From positions 1-38,680 of the forward strand of contig LSSN01000356.1 of assembly GCA_001970855.1 (NCBI GenBank): a stretch of DNA of 38,680 bases. The letters are read 5' to 3'. Source of the stretch: Smittium culicis. Taxonomy: Eukaryota; Kickxellomycota; Harpellomycetes; Harpellales; Legeriomycetaceae. Made by a program: the position numbers and the translations under genes. Below are positions 13,776-25,619 of this stretch, piece after piece; the stretch's first letter is position 1, and each line of letters begins with the position of its first letter. The notes beneath the pieces were generated by a model. That model searched no databases. It saw only the letters and a list, made by a program, of their open reading frames with translations, and was not told the DNA's origin.

Positions 13776-16700
13776 ATGAATGCGTTCAATTCGAACGTTA
13801 TTAAATGGAACAGCTCATTTAGCTTTCTTGATCACATGATATCTTCTATTGTGGGCACAAAAGAATGGCTTGCAGTAGGTTATGTTGCAGGTCAAATATT
13901 ATTATACACTCTAGAATATGAGCTAGTAAATGACATACAAAGCATAAGCAAGGTTTAATCTTTTTACATTAGATTTATTTATATTATTATAATGCTTAAA
14001 TTCTTATTTAATTACATCTTACTTATAAGACTTATTTGTTTTTAATATTTTTTTATTTATTACCCCTTAAGATTTCTCCCAAAGGTGTATTGACAGGACA
14101 TACATCAAAAGTAGTAACTTTAATTAAAATCCCTAAAAACAAATCTTATTTTGCTTACGAGGAACTTGATGTATTGATCAGCATTTGCATTGATGGGTAA
14201 CTGCTTAATTCTTTGCTTGAATTCATTTTTTTTAAAAAAAATTTTTTAATTCCTCAAACCTAAAATTTATGTAATTTTTTACAATTTTTTCAGCGATGTG
14301 GCGATCTGGTCCTGTATGGACGGAAAATGCCTTAACAGAATCCAAAAAAAAATCTCTGGATTATCCCCAAAATCAGCATACGTTCACTTTTCAGAGGTAT
14401 CAAATTATTTTTTTACATATATAAACATTTTTAAAAATTAATATAATCTCATTATAGTAGCCATCCTTAATTTTATTTTTATTTTACAGAAAGGTGGTCA
14501 AGAAATTAGCCTACTGTTTATAGTAGGTGAATCAAATTCAATATATATTTTGGATTTATTTTCTCTTAAAACTTTGTACGTTTGGGTTCAGCCTCCAGAT
14601 AATATTGTCACGCTATATATATCCTGCCTGGATAAAAATTTAGACTCTGGATTTATTAACGAACATGTTGTTGCAATAACAGAACAAGGATACCTTGCGA
14701 TTTACGAATTTAGCAGCTTCAAACTACGGGATTACAATAACAGCATTTCATCAACCTCAATTAATAACCCAAGTAGCTACCAAGAAGAATCTGACGCTGG
14801 TAATTAATATCTCTATATCTTTATTGCCCTGTCTATAAATACTATCTTAATTTCTTTTTTTTTTCAATTATTTTAATAGATCCGTTGTTTATGATTAAAG
14901 AATCATTCTATTTTTCGGAACATCCTGTGACAAATGTGTCTATACTCGGAAACCCTTTCAACTGTGGTGAATTTATAATCGTCTCTCATTTAAAAGTTAG
15001 AGTACGAAAAAAACCATTATAATCTGATCTTAATTTTTGCCATTCCATTTTCCTGTCATATTAGTAATCAAAAATAATTTTCTTAATCTTAGCTTTTTGA
15101 GTTTCAAAAAAATGAGCTGCATGAAAAAATACGCTGGTCTGCCACAGAAACCGGCTCCATTAGATTTGGTGGTGCACATTTCATCTCTGATAAAAATATT
15201 TTACTATGGAATCTTTCAGGAAAAATGATTACTGTAAATTTGACTAATAAATCCTTGTCAGATCAAAAGCTCGAGATTTTGGAAAGAAAAGAATCGTAAG
15301 ATATTTTTTCTTTTTTTGGATTTAATTTTTTTTTTCTCAATTTTTTCAGGCTTGATTTTTTTTATATAAAGTAATAACTTTAATTTCAACTAATTTTGCT
15401 ATTTTTTTCTTTTTTTACTTAGAGGTACACAAATTTTCGATAATTTCGCAATTAAACTTTTTCAGTAATATATTCTTAGGACAAGGCGTTAACTAATTTT
15501 TTTCCTTCTATTTTTTTTAGCAAAACTGTACAACGCTTTCAGCATTTTTATTAATACAACATCGGATCAGTTTATTCTAGACCAATCTGAAGTCTCACAA
15601 AAAAATATAGGTTTATTTTTAAGTTGCTATAATGAATCTAAGGATTTTTTCATTTCAATCGAAGAAATAAACTGTAACTCCAACTTCAAATCTAATCAGC
15701 AACTTAATTCCTCTAATTTTGACATTGCGAAAACGAATTCATTCGATTTAATAATTTCCAATGAAAAAAATTTTAATATTTCAAAGATATGGGATAGTAT
15801 CTTTTCTTCAATGCGCTCAAATACAATAATAACATCTAAATATATTGGCCATGGGCCGTATATTATTTTAGGTTTAGGTAATCTTTTAACTTATTGTCTA
15901 TTTTCCTTTACTTTACTCATATCTTTTAACATTTATTTTAGAAAATGGATCATTATACTTGTCTGATTTATCTAATGGAATATGGAATAACGATGACTAT
16001 ACCGAATTTGAAATGAATAATAAATATTTTAATATTCCAGGTCATTCAAAAGAAATAACAGCTATATTTGAATGGGTTGACACTACAAAAAACATTACCA
16101 CTCTTAAAAAAAATAACTCTGCTATAAACCATGAGCTTCTTGATTTAGTTCCGGAAAATTCTTATTTGATTACCGCCAGCAAAGATTTTACAATAAATAT
16201 ATTTAACCTTAAAAATCAAATTTTCTTGACATCTATTCAACTGCTATCATCTCCTATAGTTGATTTTTTAGTTTCACCAGATGCTTTTTTAAAGCACGAA
16301 TTTAAAAACTGTACTCATAGCAACATTCTGAATAAACTAGACTCGCTAATCATTTGCATTGCTTTAGATAACTCAGTTGCAGTTATCTCTTTAATAACCC
16401 TTTCTGCTGAATTAGTTCTCCCCCCAATGAAATCTGAGATATCGTCTGTAGTTTATTACTTTGAATCAAACAAATTGACATTTACGTATTCCGATTTTAC
16501 TAAAAAATCTGTCAGCCTAGATTTTATGAATATGACAGGCTATATTTCAAATGGAATATGCAAAAATACATATGAATGGAATTTACTTAGCTCAAATCAA
16601 AATAACAAGTACCCTAAAAAGGATAGTTGGATTAATATTAGATCGGGTACATCAAGCCGCTTTAACCGCAGCGTTGTCAGTACCAACAAATATATGTTTA

Positions 16701-19415
16701 ATGATGAAGTTACTTTGGATGTCTTAAAGATAGAGTCTTTATACCAAAATAATCAAATTAGTAAAATTGACTTGGAAATTTCAAAGTATGGGCTTTCAGT
16801 ATTACTCGGCTGGGATTTAATGCCTTCAATAGATTCTGAGATAGTTAAGTTTTTACAAATTTCAAAAAAGAGTTTTTTGAATTATTCCTCTTTCTCTATT
16901 CAGAGCTTCGGTATGATTAGCGCATGCTTACCTATGTTCAGTAATTCTAAGATATCATGGGAACACTCCGGTACTATTAATGCTCAGCGACTTCTTTTGA
17001 TTTTAGTTTATTCACGCTTTCTTTTTGAAGAAAACGAAAAGCTGGCAGTAAATCTCGTTAATTTTTACCTTGGTTTACTACCCAATGTTGTTGGAAAGTC
17101 TTATCAGTTTCCAGATATATATTATTTGGCATCATTTTTTTTAAATCCTAATCAAAGCTTACAAAACGCATCTAGGATGCTACTTTATTCTACAGTAAAA
17201 AAGCTTGGGAAAAAAAGAAAGGCTGAAATCTGCGAAGAATGCTCAATCAAAACTATAAACCAAGCTAGCTCCATTCTTCACTCAAAAAAAATATTAAGCG
17301 ATGACATTTCTGAAACTCTAGTTGTCATCAGCACAATTGCAAGTCACTCGCCGCATCTTATTTCTTTAAACGTTAAATCTGCCTTAGCGTCAATCTTAAC
17401 GACACTTGTTGATTTTGATCATAATGCTACTAATATTCATCTGATTGAACTAACAATCGAACTTTTAATTATTCGAAATTTTGAAATGTTAAAATCGTAT
17501 TTTGACGTCTCTAAGACAATCGAAAACTTACTTTTCATGATATTTTTTGCTATGAATAAAAAAACTATTACTCGCGAGATATCTACGTTCAAGGATCAAA
17601 ATGAATCTGGGGGCACAAGAAGTGCAACAATTGTAGGATCTGGCAAATTTTCAGAATCACAAACGTTTATTGACAATAATTCCTCTAGCACAAACCATGG
17701 AGATACTATTGTTCAAAACCATGATAAATTTGATGGCAACTCTTCGATTTTAGATATACCAAGCACTCCAACTATGTCAACATTAAGCGATTCCAACACA
17801 TCAAAATTAGCTGGTAGCGATGTCAGCTCTTTTAATAGTCCTAGAACAGATTCTCTTAGACTAAAAAATCAAAAAGAATCTTTTGAAGGCGGCGATTTGA
17901 ATTATACCCAGAAACCTAATTTAATTGGATTATTTAAAAGCGCAATAATCCATATTTTGGTTGTTGATTCTAATTCAGTAATATTTAAAATATGCGAAAT
18001 ATTATCCAGTGCCGATACTCGTGTTCAAGAACTTATATTTCTTGTCCAAATGTTATATTACTTACTGCAAAAACAGCCTAATATTATATTTTTCCATTTG
18101 AAATCTGTGGTTTGCGCAATCCTTAAATCTCGGTCTAATGTTTCGCATCTATCAAATAGTATAATAAATAAGACGAAGCTAAAATTACCAAATGAACCAA
18201 TGTCAACCCAAATGCAAAAAAGTTCAAGCACTGTTAGCTTTTTTAATTTTTCAAATCAAAACTCAATAAACAGTGCTCAAATAGAAAATGTTCCAAATAA
18301 ACCATCAAAGTATTTAACTATATTTGGGCTAAATATTATAAATAGGTACGATGAAGTATTATCTATATGTAAGCATATCAACCTGCCAATAAATTCGAAA
18401 TTAAAAGCTCAGTACATGCAAATTAGCTATCATTTTTTTCAGAATATTTCAGATGTCTATTCTATTGCTTCTATTCTAACCAGTTCAATCCCTTCTTCTC
18501 CTGCTAATTCTCCTTACCAAAATTTAGCTACAGATAACACCACTCTGCATGCAAAAAACAGATACTTTGCAATAGGGAATCCAGATGGAACAGTAGACAT
18601 CTTTAATACGATATCTAATAAATGTTCAGCTAAGATAAAGCATTCTTCGAACGAATTGTTTGCGCTTGCACTTAATGCTGATACACACTTGGCAATCTTT
18701 TCGAAACTAGCTCAGCCAAAAGATAATCAGAATGAAGACTTAAGTAATACACAAATCAATTCTCCAGATATAAACTCTCTCAGCGACAATGATGGGTCGG
18801 GACTTTTGTCTATTTATAAGTTGAGATCAAATACCAATTTAATGAACCAACTAGGGATTTCTAAATATTTGTTTAACCCGCAGAATGAACATTCACCAGA
18901 CCTTAATGAGCCATCTTCAGCAAATCCAAACATAAAAACTAATTTAGATGTTTCATCTAGCCAATTTATTGACGATAAATCTAAAGCCCGATTAATAAAG
19001 AAACCCACTAAATTCATGAGAATCCCAAGCCACTTTTTAGAGCCACTAGGTAAGAACCAAATATTCTTACTATTAAATAACTATTTATTGAAAATTTAAT
19101 TTTTTTGAATATTTTATATAAAAATTTTGTTATAATTTTATAAAACACATAAAGTAGTGGACTTTGGTTTACATTTTAAATTTTGTTTATCTTATTCTCC
19201 TGCTTGATTTCTACAAAAAAAAAAATTTAAATTTATCTTGAGTTTCTTTTATAAGGAACTAAATTTTATTTGAATTTAGACGCTAATAAAATCTTTCACT
19301 ATTTATAGGCGATATTCCTCCAAGCTTACTTTGCAAAACAATCAATTTGACTTGGACCTCAACTAAAACTATTTGCTTGACCATTGAAGATGCAAAATTT
19401 ACGCTATCAATATAA
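13776..19415 (+). CDS. WDR7: WDR7-like WD-repeat protein (rabconnectin-3 beta homologue)
   Basis: In animals WDR7 partners DMXL proteins in the rabconnectin-3 complex, which promotes V-ATPase assembly on endomembranes. Exons: 13776-13952, 14072-14196, 14294-14396, 14490-14799, 14880-14995, 15093-15295, 15350-15370, 15423-15464, 15543-15877, 15942-19049, 19309-19415 (1548 aa; human WDR7 is 1490). WD40 blades fill the N-terminal 640 residues (LTGHTSKVVTL with a following ICIDGDVAIWS; PGHSKEITAIF with LITASKDFTINIFN). A helical middle and a Ser/Asn-rich linker follow, then a final WD segment (FAIGNPDGTVDIFN) and a C-terminal LTWTSTKTICLTI. That overall order matches WDR7. The weakest part is 15296-15542: a 21-nt exon and the acceptor at 15542 are needed to keep frame, and a nearer TAG at 15520 would shift it. 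The terminal exon at 19309 replaces an intronic read-through stop. Confidence 0.82.
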
Positions 19416-19760
19416 TATGAATATACTATTAGAATAACCTAGCACTTTTGTTCTCGGATTTTAAATAAAGTTTTTTTTTTTTTTTTTCATAATATTTAAA
19501 ACAATAAACGTAATAAAAAAATTTTTTTCTATACTTTTCATTATCTATGAGGTAAAATTTGTTATAGCATTAATAAATTTGTACATTCTATAAATAGTGG
19601 TGTAGGTAAGTTTTTTAAAAAGACTAATATATAACAACGAATAAAATAATCTTATCGATATAATATTATAGAAATTCAATTATCTTGTGTCCAAGCTAGA
19701 TAAGTTTCTTGCTCTTTCTATTTTAAATTATATTTAAACATGTGTATCCAAAATGTAAAA

Positions 19761-19800
19761 TTATATTATATTATATTATATTATATTATATTATATTATT
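19761..19800. repeat. TTATA pentanucleotide microsatellite
   Basis: About eight head-to-tail copies of TTATA, the last ending TTATT, in non-coding sequence downstream of WDR7. Copy number is probably variable between strains. Confidence 0.95.
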
Positions 19801-20762
19801 GCCATATATTTGCATTGTAACAAAGATTTTCGGTAGTTATAAGAGGTATTAGTATTAATTATTCGTGGTATTTTTAAAATTCATTTTTTTATTATTAAGG
19901 TATTTTTTATTTAGGAAGAAAGAAAGCTGATCTTTTTTTTAGTTAATAAATATAGTCGAAAATCAATATTTAAGTTATAAAAATATATCTAAATTTTTTA
20001 CCCTCATTATAATAAACATTAGCTTATTCTTCACCTATTTTTGATAACTTAAATAAAATATTATCTATTTTTTTATATTTCTAGCACATAATATTATTTA
20101 TTTTTTATTATTTTTAAATTTTAATGTTTATAAATAATGTATAAAATCTCTTTAAATCATTTTTTAATATAAATTTGAAAAAAAATAAATGATTATACCT
20201 TTATTATTCATTAAAAATCATTAAATAGATCATATTCTACCCATATAATTTGTTTAAATTAAAATATCTAGATGGATAAAAAATTATTACTATAATCCTA
20301 ATGTAGTTAAAATTCAATTATACATATTATTATCAGGTTTAATATTTTTTATGATTTATTTTTTCCATAATATAATTTTTTTTATAATATATAGTTTACA
20401 GTAGAAAAAGATATTATGAATTATCTATAAATTAAGCTTTATTATTTAATAAGGTGATATAATTAATTATTAAACAGTACTTTGATATATATTAATGGAA
20501 TTGAGATATGGATAATATTCTTAATATTTTTCGGGTATGTTTTCAATTTTGACAGAAGATTGGAAATATATGTAATAATGAAATTTATCTCGTTCTATTA
20601 AAAATTAATTGACTGATAATATTGATCTCGTACTCGGATCCTAAATTTATAGGATTAAAATATTCCTGCAAAAAATATGAGAATAATAACCATATCGCTC
20701 AAAAAATTTTTAAATAATGGAATGGATATTTGTGAAGCCGTCAAAAGATAGAATGTGATGTT

Positions 20763-20846
20763 TTAAGCAGCACCTAGTATTTCAATACTGACTCCATCTG
20801 ATACTGATGTCTTGTTAATCGCCGATTTATTCTTTAATATCCTAAA
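20763..20846 (-). pseudogene. Possible relic of a non-LTR retrotransposon reverse transcriptase
   Basis: A 27-codon open stretch between stops on the minus strand reads FRILKNKS then SVSDGVSIEILGAA. This recalls the LINE reverse-transcriptase block in which a lysine-rich LKN-K segment precedes a G-DG-P-E-LKA segment. Flanking frames are full of stops, so if real it is a heavily decayed fragment. Local GC is higher than the surroundings. Short length makes chance similarity quite possible. Confidence 0.28.
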
Positions 20847-22480
20847 TCAAGATTATTTGATATCATCACGAAATTTAAGTATAGTGTAGTTTGAATTTTA
20901 TGCTTTATTCTAATTAAATATTCTAAATACGATTAATAATTATCTGAATTTATTGTATATCTATCCAGGATTATCAAATCGACTAATAATAGTTCAATTT
21001 ACCATAAAAATTTTTATGACCAATACGGCAGCTAATGCTTAAAATTATTCAAGCTACCCCCATAAATTTTCTAACAAAAATAATTTTCTTTGATATATTT
21101 TTATTCATAATTAATCTATAGTTTTATATTAATTTATATCTAAATAAATAATTGCTTAAAATTGCTAATATGGCTATATTTTCCCTTTTCAATTGTATAT
21201 TTCCAGTATTTATATAATATTTTTTTATTTTTCTGTTTTAATATCTAGAAGTTAATTTATTTATTATGGCAAAATAGAGATTTAAAATATTTAAAAATTT
21301 TCAGAGTCACAAAATAGAAAGGAAATAAATCAATTTAGTAACCCCAAAAGTTGAATAAGATATTGGTATCAGCACCTTCAAGATATTCATTTATTTTTGT
21401 AAAATTTAGTTTTAAATTAATAACGTAATTTAAAATATTTTTTGGTGGTAATTTTTTCTAGAGTATTATTTATAAGCTCAAATTCGAATATCAAATTATA
21501 ATTCTATTTCTTCTAAATTCAATAGTTTATAATATATTCCTCATTTGAAAGTATATTATTTATGATTTATAAAATTTCATTTTTTGAGTTACAGAGTTTT
21601 AAAATATTTTTTATTTTCGTAGTATTCATTATATTCGAATGAAAATTTGAGCACTATTCTATTCATTTATTATTTTTTTTCCATCTATTTATCAAAGCCA
21701 TATTATTAAACAAATAAGAATTGGTTTAAAATTTCAATGTGTCTATTATTCATTAATAAAGATTATTAACATAGAGAATAAATAAAACAATAAACCTATG
21801 CAATACAATAATAAGAATAAAATAGCTTTATTTCTATAATTTACATCTTTTTAGAAATATATTTCCGCAATATATATACCAATTAGATTCAATATTAAAG
21901 TTTATAACTATTCTATAATTATTCCCACTGTGAAATTATAATTGCGATCTATTCAACATTTTTTCTCTTCGTGGAATATCTCTATTTGATTTCTGAATCA
22001 ATTGAATCTAAGTTATCTAGAGCTCAAATTGAAAAAATTCGTTATTATTCATCGTACTTATTATTTTTTGGCGCACAATAATCATTTTTTAATCGCAATA
22101 AATAATTTTATTGATAATAATTTTTTGTATCAGATGGAATTTAGTAAAGTATATTGTTTTTTTGAATTCAAAGTAATTGATTTTTTTGGTTTTAGATTAG
22201 ATTTATTGTAGTATAGGCTACTTTTTTATATTAGTTATTTTAATTTAATCTATGTTTCTTATTTTTCTTACAAATTAACGATAGAAAAATTTTCCCGTCA
22301 TTCTATTTTTTTTCACAGAGTTTCTCGTCATTCTAAATAAAATAATTTAATTATTAATTATAAATTATAGATTATATAACACATAAATACGTAATTTTTT
22401 AATAATTTACGTTTATTATTTAACATAATATAAAATGCGGCTTCATAAATATAGTTTCCATTTACACAACAAAAACAAAA

Positions 22481-22482
22481 AT

Positions 22483-22522
<40 letters not shown>
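22481..22522. repeat. (AAT)n microsatellite, left flank of gap
   Basis: Perfect ATT/AAT trinucleotide repeat running directly into the N run. The open frames it makes (poly-Asn or poly-Ile) are artefacts of the repeat. Confidence 0.95.
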
Positions 22523-22992
22523 NNNNNNNNNNNNNNNNNNNNNNNNNNNNNNNNNNNNNNNNNNNNNNNNNNNNNNNNNNNNNNNNNNNNNNNNNNNNNN
22601 NNNNNNNNNNNNNNNNNNNNNNNNNNNNNNNNNNNNNNNNNNNNNNNNNNNNNNNNNNNNNNNNNNNNNNNNNNNNNNNNNNNNNNNNNNNNNNNNNNNN
22701 NNNNNNNNNNNNNNNNNNNNNNNNNNNNNNNNNNNNNNNNNNNNNNNNNNNNNNNNNNNNNNNNNNNNNNNNNNNNNNNNNNNNNNNNNNNNNNNNNNNN
22801 NNNNNNNNNNNNNNNNNNNNNNNNNNNNNNNNNNNNNNNNNNNNNNNNNNNNNNNNNNNNNNNNNNNNNNNNNNNNNNNNNNNNNNNNNNNNNNNNNNNN
22901 NNNNNNNNNNNNNNNNNNNNNNNNNNNNNNNNNNNNNNNNNNNNNNNNNNNNNNNNNNNNNNNNNNNNNNNNNNNNNNNNNNNNNNNNNNNN
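22523..22992. other. Assembly gap (470 N)
   Basis: A run of 470 unknown bases lying wholly inside one trinucleotide repeat. The repeat itself is the likely reason the assembly broke; the true length is unknown. Confidence 0.99.
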
Positions 22993-23176
<184 letters not shown>

Positions 23177-24784
23177 TGTATTATTTTCTAATTCTTATTA
23201 TTATAAAATTTTCATTATATATTTTTTATTTGATTTTTAAACTAAAATTCAAACTTTAAACATTTAAAGTATGAATAAAATTAGAATAGTTTTTATATAT
23301 CGTATTTTTTCTAATATTTATCTATAAAGAATATGAATGCGTTTAATTTTTCTACAATACGGGAGTATACTTGTTAATATTTCTTAATTAAAAAAACAAT
23401 TTTCTGAAATTTAATCCTCTAACTAATAATAATTTTTACGATTAATTAATTCAATTAACTTGTATTTTTTATATTCATATTTATATCATGGTGTAAATAA
23501 TTTATACTATACTATTTTCTATAATGTGATTTCATTACTATATATACTTTTAGGTTTTCTGCTTTTTTTTTTTTAATATTTTCATTCCCTAAAAGTTACT
23601 AAACTATAACTATATTTTATTATTGGACAGTATAAAATTGGCAATGATCATACATTCATTTTTTAAATGATTCATGGTTCCTAATTTGATCTATATTTAT
23701 GAAATATTTTGTATCTTCCAAGATTAAATTTTAATAAATTGCTTGTGATTATTTCAGCAATAACATTTGGAAGAAGTATATACTTCTTGGTAATATTTAT
23801 AAATATTCAAGAAATGGTGTACAGTGAAAAATGATTATATTAGCTATTATATGTTTTAAAATTAATATTAAAAACTATAGTTTTATTTTTTCAATAATTT
23901 TTGAAATTTACTGTTCGTTAAAGCTTTAATCCATGTATGTATAATAAACACATAATTTATAAAATATAGCATTAAATAAAATCAATTAGTTTATATCGGA
24001 TGATTATGAGGTTGTATATAATAAATGTGCCATTTAAATTTTATATAGATACAAGAATGCCATATATAACTTCAAAAAGCAAAAAATTTTCGCGGAATTT
24101 TTACTAGATTATGTGGTATTTTAGTATTTTCTGCAGATAATAAACATAAATGTACTTTTATCGATTTTCAAACAATTTAATAGCTAATCTGCTATTTGAT
24201 GTTCTTTTTAAAAGAACTAGCATTTTTGTTAGATTGAAAGTATGATTATTTTTATGGAATTCTCCGGTCAAAATTGATGTATAAAAACAAATGACCACTG
24301 TTGAAATTTCCAAAAAATTGAAACATAACTAATATTTAATGTAAAAAATAATATTAAAATAAATATTTTTTATGTGTAAAATTAATTTTTATTAGTTTGT
24401 AATTCGTTTCGAGTTGATTTTGAAAATTTTCTTGTACTACATTGATAAAATTTTATAGCTTTTGAAAATTGACATGTTTCTAAATCCAGATACGCAATTA
24501 ATAAAACTATAAAGTTTACTCAATGTTTACTTGTATTTTATTTTCTTTTTATGTGAAACTTTATTGTTACGATATTGTATTAACTTGAATTGCGGGAAAC
24601 TTTTCTTAGAAGTGTGAATATTTCTACCTAAATCTCCGTACTAACTATCTTTAGTATTTTATATAAATTGAATTGAGAATAAAATCGAAAAAATTGTCTG
24701 ATATTAAAAACGCTTTTATATAACCAATATCAGCAAATTAAATTTCTGGCAAAGAAGGTTCCCGTTCTCCTTAGAATCTTTTAA

Positions 24785-25166
24785 TTATACCGCTAAGTAG
24801 TTAACTGAAAATAATTTAGCAGTTCTATTTAAGAAGCCTTTGGAAATAATCCCTTGGAATAATTTTTGGAATCTATTGCTCAAATTTAATTGCAGGATTT
24901 TATGTTTTAAACAAGTTTTTTCATACTTTTTTAACCAATGCATTAGATTTATTTCTAATCTATAAGATATGATGAAATTATCAAAATTATATTCAATATA
25001 TTCGTCCAATGATCCATACACATAGTCTAATTATTCGCAATTTATTCAATTTTAGAAATTGGCATTTGAAATTTTTTATTGCTGAAATAAAAATATAAGC
25101 TTTCCTACAAGAGTAACGGTCATCAAACTCCAATAGGTGGATCGGTATTTGTTCTGGTATTTCAGC
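24785..25166 (-). pseudogene. Possible decayed retrotransposon gag-like fragment with a frameshift
   Basis: Two minus-strand open stretches meet near 25021 in different frames. The upstream one includes LLEFDDRYSCRKAYIFISAI, the downstream one YGSLDEYIEYNFDNFI and LKKYEKTC. Joined order and spacing recall Ty3-type Gag segments, in which a short FDG/FDD motif is followed by an aromatic helix and a long W-containing helical region. The frame change and lack of a start, zinc knuckle, protease or polymerase nearby suggest an inactive remnant. The family is inference only; it could instead be an unknown decayed gene. Confidence 0.3.
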
Positions 25167-25619
25167 CTATTATCATTCAATGAAATGGGAAATAAATAAA
25201 TTATTCAACAATATTTTTTTTTTTAAGAAAATTTTTTCAAAAAAATTTAACAAAAAATTTTTAGTGTAAAAAAGTCGTTGTACATATAAGTAGGCAAAAG
25301 AAAGGTTGTATCTGCTTCTTCATTAAACTATAAATAAAAACTTAAGCCCACATTTCCTTTCGTCATTTGTGAATAGTCATATATAAAGTATATACATTTA
25401 ATACTCACCTTTTAAATACATCCTAGTTTTTATCTTTTCTACCTACTCGCTTTGTAAATAATTATTCGCTTCTTAAAGTAAATATTTTTTACTTTCGTTA
25501 CACATACCAGATTACCTTTAGTGAATTGCAACTTTTTATTATACCCTTTTCAAGAAAAACCACATCTCCCTTAAAGTATAGCTCTTTTTTCTTTCTTTAA
25601 ACCTACTATTTATTATACA

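Noticed and set aside
15480..15487. A second 8-nt microexon in WDR7 (GACAAGGC)
   Set aside because: It would fix the frame but require a preceding intron of 15 nt and a following one of 33 nt, too short for splicing.
19050..19102. Read-through end of the large WDR7 exon as the true C-terminus
   Set aside because: A GTAAGA donor at 19050 and an in-phase exon at 19309 supply a WDR7-like tail (LTWTSTKTICLTI), which fits better than the intronic read-through.
22002..22211. 69-codon plus-strand frame
   Set aside because: Phe/Ile/Asn/Tyr-rich, no ATG or splice context, typical of chance frames in AT-rich DNA; it overlaps a different frame that looks slightly more coding-like.
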